Of a stretch of 7,108 bases of DNA, positions 1-4,972 are shown piece by piece. Location of the stretch: assembly GCA_964407525.1 (NCBI GenBank), contig CAYOWC010000259.1:1-7108 (forward strand), in the 5' to 3' direction. The notes under the pieces are model-generated. The model was not told where the DNA came from. It was given only the letters and a program-made list of their open reading frames with translations, and did no database searches. The position numbers and the translations under genes were made by a program. This DNA comes from DUZB01 sp964407525 (GTDB lineage Bacteria > Desulfobacterota > DSM-4660 > Desulfatiglandales > Desulfatiglandaceae). The stretch's first letter is position 1, and the number at the start of each line of letters is the position of its first letter.

Positions 1-525
1 ACGACGCTCATGGAATGTGGCGGATGGATTACCGGTGATCTGTATAATGGACGAATTGTCAGAGTGTCCAACAGCTTTATCTTTAAAGAACCGGTCTTTA
101 ATTATTCTGCCGATTTCCCCTTTCTCTGGGACGAGATTATCATGCCGGTGAGATATGGCAGTAATTATACCCTGGCGCGCAAGATATTCCAGGAGGTTCT
201 GGAAAAAGTAACCGGTGATTATGCCTCACAATCCAAGGCCATTTGGAACCAAATGACGGAAAAATACAGAATCGAAGACCTTAAAGTGGCACCCATAGTA
301 ACATTGACCACCAACGACAATTGGGTTGAATACACCCTTCGATATGTGGTGGACTACAAAAAAAGAAGAGCCGCAAAGGACATAATTTGCGAGCAAATCC
401 TGAACCGGATTGAAGGGGAAGAAGGCCGCGTCAAACTCGGGTCGGCCACTTTTGAACTGACATCTCTTCCCGAACTGGATGTAAGACTCTCGGCACCCGC
501 CGGCAACCTCAAAAAAAATAGCTGA
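1..525 (+). CDS. MscS-family mechanosensitive channel, C-terminal part (5' end outside window)
   Basis: This is the cytoplasmic end of a small-conductance mechanosensitive channel, a homo-oligomeric inner-membrane pore that opens under membrane tension. The frame is open from base 1 (Thr-Thr-Leu before the Met at 10), so that Met is internal and the pore helices lie to the left of the window. What is visible starts in the MscS beta-domain: G-D-L-Y-N-G-R-I-V-R-V followed by S-N-S-F-I-F-K-E-P-V-F-N-Y-S, the family's conserved 'pNs' strand. An alpha/beta domain follows, with a helix around Y53-Q78 (numbered from the Met at 10) and a strand around W105-V114. The tail ends in Lys/Asn/Ser without extra domains. 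It is not a close copy of the second MscS gene at 1906-2688: the F-K-E-P-V-F-N-Y-S-x-D-F-P-F-L-W-D segment is absent there. The family call is firm; the gating signal cannot be judged from this fragment. Confidence 0.88.
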   Translation, partial: TTLMECGGWITGDLYNGRIVRVSNSFIFKEPVFNYSADFPFLWDEIIMPVRYGSNYTLARKIFQEVLEKVTGDYASQSKAIWNQMTEKYRIEDLKVAPIVTLTTNDNWVEYTLRYVVDYKKRRAAKDIICEQILNRIEGEEGRVKLGSATFELTSLPELDVRLSAPAGNLKKNS

Positions 526-645
526 AACGGAGACCGTAGAACAGTATCGCATGGCCCTCCACAAAGGATGTGAAAAAGGAACAAACATAGCCAGATCCCA
601 TGTTGGCTGCTCCAGCTATGGTCCACGAAAGGAAAATATTTTGCT

Positions 646-1890
646 ATGATAACGCAAGTGGCTGAAACAGAAAAGCCCTCCCTCCCCCAGTGGCACTATG
701 TCCCCTTGGGCGAATACAAGGTGCCGGAAGCTACAATGGCCCACGCCATCAAGGGGGGAATCATGGGGCTGTGGAACAGGTTCCGGCCCCAAAAAAAAAG
801 GAACGAGGATCCGCTCCGGCCGGAAGAATCTTTGCAGTTGCTTACTGAAACCACCCTTGACCATATCGCTCCAGAGCCCGACTGTAAAAGTGCCTCTATG
901 GCCTTAAAAGCCGAATTACTCCCCTGGATCGGTAAGGAGCGAAAGAGAAATCCGGGAATTTTCGTGATTTCTCCCCCCCACGGAAACAACGCCAAAATCC
1001 TGACCCAACTGGCTGAAGATCTGAGGTGGAGGGTCGTTTCTCCTCCAACGGAACAGGAGATTTTAGGGCAGAAACGGGAATGGACGGATCGTTGGACGGA
1101 CCAGAAGGGGCCCTGGATTTTACCTGAACTGGAGAGATGCTACCTGCGACACGCCCGGGGACTAGATCTTGTCCGTTCATTTTTCGAAAAACTGCAGTCA
1201 GGCCTGTTGGGCATCGGCGTCATCGGCTGTGACAGCTGGGCATGGGCCTATTTGAACCAAGTGATATGCGGAATACCCTCGGATACCTATGTTGCCCAGG
1301 CCTTTGATCATGAACGACTGGCACACTGGTTCCAGAAATTGAGCACCACGAAAAAAAAGAAGGACCTTCTATTCCGCCAGTCGGATGACGGAACCTATGT
1401 ATTGCCGCCACCGCCGGAGTTGGCGAGTCCATCCAATGAGGCCGTCGATCTGAGTGATTTCCTCCAAAATCTTGCCGCCCACAGCCTGGGCATTTCCGGC
1501 ATAGCCTGGTCTCTGTGGCGGACCGCATTGCGGACCGTTCCCGAAGAAACGATTCTTCGGGAAGCGGCCAAAGACGGAAAAGCCCGCCTGAAATCCACCT
1601 TCTGGGTATTACCATGGGACCAGTTAAAACAGCTGCCCCTCCCGGTTCCCATGAAACCCGCCGACCCCTTGGTCCTCCACAATCTGCTTCTCCACAATGG
1701 CCTGTCCTCAGACATCTTGTCCCGGATACTTCCCCTTTCCTCAGGATCGGTGGTTCAAGCCCTTCTTGGACTGCAGGAAATGGGATTCCTGGAACAGAAG
1801 GAGAGGGTGTGGCGAGTATCGGCACAGGGCTATCCAGCCGTGAGACGGGCACTCCATGGTGAAGGGTACCTCGTTGACGATCTGCAATAA
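646..1890 (+). CDS. Hypothetical protein: degenerate AAA/P-loop-like core plus C-terminal winged helix, between two MscS genes
   Basis: I do not recognise a named family; the following is read from the sequence. Residues 18-50 form a conserved-looking leader (Y-V-P-L-G-E-Y, then a hydrophobic/basic stretch I-M-G-L-W-N-R-F-R-P-Q-K-K-R). Residues 103-131 have a strand-loop-helix-strand pattern (G-I-F-V-I-S-P-P, H-G-N-N-A-K, helix, W-R-V-V) at the place of a Walker A motif, but without GxxxxGK[ST]. Residues 157-178 (W-I-L-P-E-L-E-R-C-Y-L-R) sit at the Walker B place without the acidic pair. V192-W200 (I-G-C-D-S-W-A-W) resembles a sensor strand. Residues 272-295 (L-A-A-H-S-L-G-I-S-G-I-A-W-S-L-W-R) resemble the helical lid of AAA/ORC-type ATPases. 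Residues 340-414 read as a winged helix. There is no signal peptide or clear membrane span. The start at 646 is the only ATG in the frame after a stop at 571-573; its ribosome site (AAAGGA, 628-633) is weak and distant. The stop lies 15 bp before the next MscS gene, which implies an operon. I infer a regulatory or scaffold role, not catalysis. Confidence 0.8.
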   Translation: MITQVAETEKPSLPQWHYVPLGEYKVPEATMAHAIKGGIMGLWNRFRPQKKRNEDPLRPEESLQLLTETTLDHIAPEPDCKSASMALKAELLPWIGKERKRNPGIFVISPPHGNNAKILTQLAEDLRWRVVSPPTEQEILGQKREWTDRWTDQKGPWILPELERCYLRHARGLDLVRSFFEKLQSGLLGIGVIGCDSWAWAYLNQVICGIPSDTYVAQAFDHERLAHWFQKLSTTKKKKDLLFRQSDDGTYVLPPPPELASPSNEAVDLSDFLQNLAAHSLGISGIAWSLWRTALRTVPEETILREAAKDGKARLKSTFWVLPWDQLKQLPLPVPMKPADPLVLHNLLLHNGLSSDILSRILPLSSGSVVQALLGLQEMGFLEQKERVWRVSAQGYPAVRRALHGEGYLVDDLQ

Positions 1891-1905
1891 AAGCATGGAG
1901 AAATC

Positions 1906-2688
1906 ATGGAACTCTTGGAAAATGTAACACATATCGTTGTCATTCAAATCGTATTGATCTTCGTGGGAACCTGGCTGTTTACCACGCTCATACAGCGATT
2001 TCTTCCATGGGCGGCGGAAAAGTTTTCCGGCCGTTACCGGTTTTACATCCTGGCATCGGTACCGGTCCTGCGACTTTTTGCCCTTGTTGTCGGAGTGGTG
2101 CTGGTTGTACCGAGAATCATCGACCCGTCCTTTGAAAACCTGGTGGCTTTGCTGGGAGCCCTGGGTCTGGCCCTGGGATTCGCCTTCAAGGATTATGTGG
2201 GCAGTCTGATCGCGGGAATCGTTACCCTTTACGAAAGGCCCTACCGCCTGGGGGACTGGATCTCCATTGAAGGCACCTACGGCGAAGTGAAATCGATCGG
2301 CATGCGCGCCTTTGAGATTGTAACCCCAGACGACACAGTGGTGGTCATTCCCCACCAGAAGCTGTGGGACCATCTGATTTCCAACGCCAATAATGGCAGC
2401 CAAAATCTCCTGTGCGTAACCGATTTTTATCTGCGATCTCCCCACGATTCAGCACAAGTAAGACAGACCCTTGAGGATGTGGGATTAACCAGCTCTTTTC
2501 TGCAATTGAAACGCCCTCTCCATGTGGTCGTCCAAGAGAAGCCCTGGGGAACCCATTATCGTTTGAAGGCATATCCGGTGGATCCCCGCGATCAATTTCG
2601 GTTTATCACAGATCTTACCATACGAGGAAGGTCTGCCCTGGGCGATCTGGGAGTGAAATTCTCGGAGGCGAATCTTTCGTCCCAGTAG
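1906..2688 (+). CDS. MscS-family mechanosensitive ion channel (complete, short form)
   Basis: This is a complete inner-membrane MscS-type channel of 260 residues, close to the short end of the family. Hydrophobic spans lie near residues 9-30 (TM1), 46-71 (TM2) and 77-108 (TM3). TM3 carries the small-residue pore face typical of the family (L-L-G-A-L-G-L-A-L-G-F-A-F-K-D-Y-V-G-S). Next come the linker E-R-P-Y-R-L-G-D-W-I and the beta-domain with G-T-Y-G-E-V-K-S-I-G-M-R-A, D-D-T-V-V-V-I-P-H-Q and the N-A-N-N-G strand end. The C-terminal alpha/beta part (about 165-255) is present. The ATG is preceded by GGAG at 1897-1900 with a 5-nt gap, so the start is well supported. It is transcribed with the 414-residue gene upstream. 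The expected role is release of small solutes or ions under osmotic downshock; whether the neighbouring protein gates it is unknown. Confidence 0.93.
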   Translation: MELLENVTHIVVIQIVLIFVGTWLFTTLIQRFLPWAAEKFSGRYRFYILASVPVLRLFALVVGVVLVVPRIIDPSFENLVALLGALGLALGFAFKDYVGSLIAGIVTLYERPYRLGDWISIEGTYGEVKSIGMRAFEIVTPDDTVVVIPHQKLWDHLISNANNGSQNLLCVTDFYLRSPHDSAQVRQTLEDVGLTSSFLQLKRPLHVVVQEKPWGTHYRLKAYPVDPRDQFRFITDLTIRGRSALGDLGVKFSEANLSSQ

Positions 2689-2740
2689 ACATGCCCAGAA
2701 CCGGGGATATGATTCGATCCACATAAAACCTGTTCATCAG

Positions 2741-2745
2741 GGAGG
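2741..2745 (+). promoter_or_regulatory. Ribosome binding site that fixes the original start of the GluR0-like gene
   Basis: GGAGG lies 7 nt before an ATG at 2753-2755. This is the best Shine-Dalgarno/start pair in the region and is in frame with the downstream channel gene. It identifies the ancestral start even though the frame meets TGA at 2762-2764. The later in-frame TTG at 2783 has only AGGA directly touching it and no properly spaced site. Confidence 0.7.
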
Positions 2746-2752
2746 TTATTCT

Positions 2753-3523
2753 ATGTTTTTTTGAAAAAGAGTCTCAATAGGATTGGCCCTGCTGCTTGTT
2801 TTCAGTCTGTCTTCCGCCGAAGCGGAGAAAAAGCCGGACGCGCAACAAACCCTCATTGTGGGAACCAAAGTGGCGCCGCCTTTTGTTATGAAAACAAAGG
2901 AAGGAGGGTGGACGGGTATCAGTATTGACCTCTGGGATCAGATTGCATCTGATCTACACGTGGAATTCCGGTATATAGAACGCAACCTTCATGACCTTCT
3001 TGCGGGCGTTGCCGACGGCTCCCTCAACGCAGCCATTGCGGCTCTTACCATAACGGCAGAACGGGAAGAGCTGTTTGATTTCACGCATCCTTTTTATTCC
3101 ACCGGCCTTGGGATTGCCGTCCATTCCAAGAAGGGAAGCCCCTGGTATACCGTCATCAAACGATTTTTGTCCGCTGCATTTCTCAAAGTCGTGGCCACCC
3201 TGGCACTTGTGTTGCTCGGTGTAGGCGCACTCGTATGGTGGTTTGAACGAAAGAAAAATCCCGCCCAATTCGGTGGGAGAACGGCCAAAGGGGTAGGTTC
3301 CGGATTCTGGTGGTCTGCGGTGACCATGACTACTGTGGGCTACGGAGACAAGGCCCCGGTTACAAGCGGTGGGCGGGCGGTGGCACTGGTCTGGATGTTC
3401 GTCTCTATCATCGTCATATCCACCTTTACGGCAGCCATCACGTCCTCGTTGACCGTGAGCAAATTGGAATCCGCCGTTAAGGGGACGCAAGATCTCCTGT
3501 ACCAGTATCTGGGACAAGCATAA
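2753..3523 (+). pseudogene. GluR0-like ligand-gated potassium channel, damaged at both ends
   Basis: Prokaryotic ionotropic glutamate receptor-like channels have the order signal peptide, S1, M1, pore loop, M2, S2, where S1 and S2 form a periplasmic amino-acid-binding clamshell. From the ATG at 2753 the frame reads Met-Phe-Phe-stop (TGA 2762-2764) and then K-R-V-S-I-G-L-A-L-L-L-V-F-S-L-S-S-A-E-A, a perfect signal peptide. Numbered from the in-frame TTG at 2783, S1 spans about 22-115 and includes I-T-A-E-R-E-E-L-F-D-F-T-H-P-F; R94 matches the Arg that binds the ligand carboxylate in this family. M1 is about 133-153, the pore loop holds the K+ filter T-V-G-Y-G-D (184-189), and M2 is about 197-222. 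The protein ends at 246, a few residues into S2, where roughly a further 100 residues are expected. A TTG start at 2783 would still give a hydrophobic leader but would lose its K-R charges. I judge it a pseudogene; a truncated working channel is the alternative. Confidence 0.72.
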
Positions 3524-3618
3524 CCTTCATGGCCCATTATCAGTCGGATTTTTGTAGGATACGATGTTTCGAAATACAGTCACCTTGGCTAAACCGAAGA
3601 GACCAATGGAGACGCCAA

Positions 3619-3931
3619 ATGAAACAAAGCGAGAACAGAACCTGTCCCTTTCCCTCTGCAATGGAATCCGCAAAATCCGCTTTATTGCATGTGGATTCTC
3701 CCCAAACGAGATCCTCAAGTTACAATCTGGCTTTTAAGGATGGTACGTTTTTGCTCCGAAATGAATTGCGCCCGGTCCGCCTGCAGTTGGAACGTTTGAA
3801 ACCCGAGTTGGTACAGGCCGAGCATCGTATTGAATCGACAATCGTTATTTTCGGCAGTGCCAGGACCATTTGCACTCAAAACTCCGGAACAGGTTGAGGT
3901 AAAAACGGCTGAGATGGAGAATGTATCATGA
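3619..3931 (+). pseudogene. LOG/TIGR00730-type Rossmann protein, N-terminal fragment with frameshift
   Basis: The full-length family (lysine-decarboxylase-like or LOG proteins) hydrolyses nucleoside 5'-monophosphates, releasing the base, in the cytosol. Here only its N-terminal third remains. The ATG at 3619 has GGAGA at 3608-3612 with a 6-nt gap, so it is preferred over the in-frame ATG at 3529. The recognisable part is S-S-S-Y-N-L-A-F-K-D-G-T-F-L-L-R, then the helix L-R-P-V-R-L-Q-L-E-R-L-K-P-E-L, then I-E-S-T-I-V-I-F-G-S-A-R (ending at 3864), the first Rossmann strand and turn. In this frame the protein ends at 3895-3897 in unrelated sequence. One base over, from 3869, the expected continuation F-A-L-K-T-P-E-Q-V-E-V-K-T-A-E-M-E-N appears and stops at TGA 3929-3931. 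The catalytic PGGxGTxxE region is nowhere downstream. A frameshift plus a 3' deletion is the simplest reading. Confidence 0.72.
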
Positions 3932-3941
3932 TCTTCTAGTC

Positions 3942-3951
3942 GTCAATTGAC
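3942..3951 (+). promoter_or_regulatory. Palindrome GTCAATTGAC over the -35 box, possible operator
   Basis: The ten bases are a perfect inverted repeat and include five of the six -35 bases. A repressor bound here would block RNA polymerase. Further AATT-rich repeats lie just downstream (3971-3984, ACAATTAACAATTG). No specific regulator family can be named from so short a site, and a 10-bp palindrome in AT-rich DNA can arise by chance. Confidence 0.3.
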
Positions 3952-3975
3952 ACAATTCCTCTCATGTTCTACAAT
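3947..3975 (+). promoter_or_regulatory. Near-consensus sigma-70 promoter for the ferredoxin-nitroreductase gene
   Basis: The -35 box is TTGACA (3947-3952), a perfect match. The spacer is exactly 17 nt, and the -10 box is TACAAT (3970-3975), one mismatch from TATAAT. The predicted start of transcription is near 3982, giving an untranslated leader of about 110 nt before the ATG at 4095. The surrounding DNA is clearly more AT-rich than the neighbouring genes. It is the strongest promoter-like match I see in the window. Confidence 0.72.
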
Positions 3976-4094
3976 TAACAATTGGCGAGAGGATTACTGG
4001 ATTTTGCCGAAGGATCTGGAGCCGGTTCGCATGATGAGACAGGAAAGGCTTACAGAAAAACATTATCCTAAAGGCGTGAAGGAGAAGGCAGGTT

Positions 4095-4916
4095 ATGGGA
4101 CAAATAATTGTTGACGAAAACAAATGCAAGAAGGATGGAATCTGTGCCGCTGAATGCCCCATGGGAATTATTAAGCTCAAAGACGGGGACGGGTTCCCGG
4201 AACTGGTTCCCGGGGGCGACCAGATATGTCTGGTGTGCGGACATTGTGTGGCGATCTGCCCCCATGGTGCAATGAGTCATGACCAGGTCCCTGTCGAGGC
4301 GTGCCAGGTCATCGACAAAGACTTAGTGATAGATGAAAATCAGGCCGTCCAGTTTCTTCGGTCCCGCCGCTCCATCCGATTTTTCAAAGATGAACCACCA
4401 GATAAGGAAAAAATCAAGAGGCTGATCGAAATCGCCCGATATGCTCCCACGGGCGGAAACACACAGTTGCTGGAATGGATAGTTCTGACTGATGGGGCCA
4501 AGATAAAGAAACTGGCAGGGATAGTTGTGGATTGGATGCGCGAGGTGCTTGAAAAGACCCCCCAATCCGCACCACCCTATATGCCGACTCTCGTGGGTGC
4601 CTGGGATATGGGGTTTGACGCCATACTGCGAAACGCCCCTGCGCTGGTTGTTGCGTCCGCCCCGAAGGACTACAGTAACGGCATGGTCGATATAACTCTG
4701 GCCCTTTCTTATTTTGAACTGGCTGCCCCTAAATTTGGTATAGGTACCTGCTGGGCAGGTTTGCTGGAAGGGGCTCTCCAGGCCTCTTCCGCAGCCAGGG
4801 AAGCGTTAGAACTCCCCGAAGGGCGCCCCTACCACTACCCCATGATGGTCGGGTATTCCAAGGGGAAGTATTACCGGCTGCCCGAACGAAAAGAGCCAAA
4901 GATCACCTGGAAGTAA
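4095..4916 (+). CDS. Ferredoxin-nitroreductase fusion (two [4Fe-4S] clusters plus FMN domain)
   Basis: This 273-residue cytosolic flavoprotein belongs to the nitroreductase superfamily and has a fused N-terminal ferredoxin domain. The ferredoxin domain (1-62) carries C11-x5-C17-x3-C21-P and C45-x2-C48-x2-C51-x3-C55-P, the ligands for two [4Fe-4S] clusters, with the first CxxC of the first set expanded. The nitroreductase domain starts with R-S-R-R-S-I-R-F-F-K-D (89-99), the usual FMN-phosphate contact. It continues with A-P-T-G-G-N-T-Q (117-124), D-I-T-L-A-L-S-Y-F-E-L-A-A (199-211) and G-I-G-T-C-W-A-G (215-222), and ends in H-Y-P-M-M-V-G-Y and P-K-I-T-W-K. Family knowledge suggests electrons pass from the clusters to FMN to reduce an organic acceptor; the substrate cannot be told from sequence. 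AAGGAG at 4078-4083 lies about 11 nt upstream of the ATG. It appears to be a single-gene unit with its own promoter, ending at the hairpin downstream. Confidence 0.93.
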   Translation: MGQIIVDENKCKKDGICAAECPMGIIKLKDGDGFPELVPGGDQICLVCGHCVAICPHGAMSHDQVPVEACQVIDKDLVIDENQAVQFLRSRRSIRFFKDEPPDKEKIKRLIEIARYAPTGGNTQLLEWIVLTDGAKIKKLAGIVVDWMREVLEKTPQSAPPYMPTLVGAWDMGFDAILRNAPALVVASAPKDYSNGMVDITLALSYFELAAPKFGIGTCWAGLLEGALQASSAAREALELPEGRPYHYPMMVGYSKGKYYRLPERKEPKITWK

Positions 4917-4925
4917 TCATGGAAT

Positions 4926-4964
4926 TGAGATCTGCAATCAGCTAAGAGCTGATTGCAGATTTCA
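4926..4964. terminator. Hairpin between convergent genes, probable bidirectional terminator
   Basis: ATCTGCAATCAGCT (4930-4943) and its exact reverse complement (4947-4960) are separated by only AAG. The stem extends outward through a G-T wobble (4929/4961) and three more pairs (4928/4962, 4927/4963, 4926/4964). It begins 9 nt after the nitroreductase stop and ends 8 nt before the cytochrome stop on the other strand. No T-tract follows on either strand, so it is not a textbook intrinsic terminator. It may instead act as a transcript-end stabiliser or with Rho. Confidence 0.6.
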
Positions 4965-4972
4965 GGTGAAAA

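Noticed and set aside
1220..1852. 210-codon open frame on the - strand
   Set aside because: It is antisense to the AAA-like/winged-helix gene, rich in Arg/Pro/Ser with no domain pattern, and has no sensible neighbour or ribosome site.
1741..2445. 234-codon open frame on the - strand
   Set aside because: It spans the junction between the winged-helix gene and the MscS gene, both well supported on the + strand. Its sequence (many H/Q/D/N) looks like reversed membrane-protein codons.
2756..2762. Slippage on the T7 run rescuing the channel gene
   Set aside because: The ATG and the channel are already in the same frame, so adding or removing a T would move translation out of the channel frame.
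2762..2764. TGA at codon 4 as a selenocysteine codon
   Set aside because: Selenocysteine in the n-region of a signal peptide has no known purpose, and no selenocysteine insertion hairpin is evident just downstream. A nonsense substitution is simpler.
2954..3517. 187-codon open frame on the - strand
   Set aside because: It is antisense to the channel gene that carries TVGYGD and the S1 motif, and has no recognisable content.
3529..3618. Earlier in-frame ATG for the LOG fragment
   Set aside because: The extra 30 residues have no family resemblance and no ribosome site, and the ATG at 3619 has GGAGA at good spacing.
4031..4114. 27-codon ORF in the nitroreductase leader as a real gene
   Set aside because: The ribosome site is weak (GGAG at 4017-4020, 10 nt away), there is no recognisable content, and it overlaps the next start. 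It is kept only as a leader observation.
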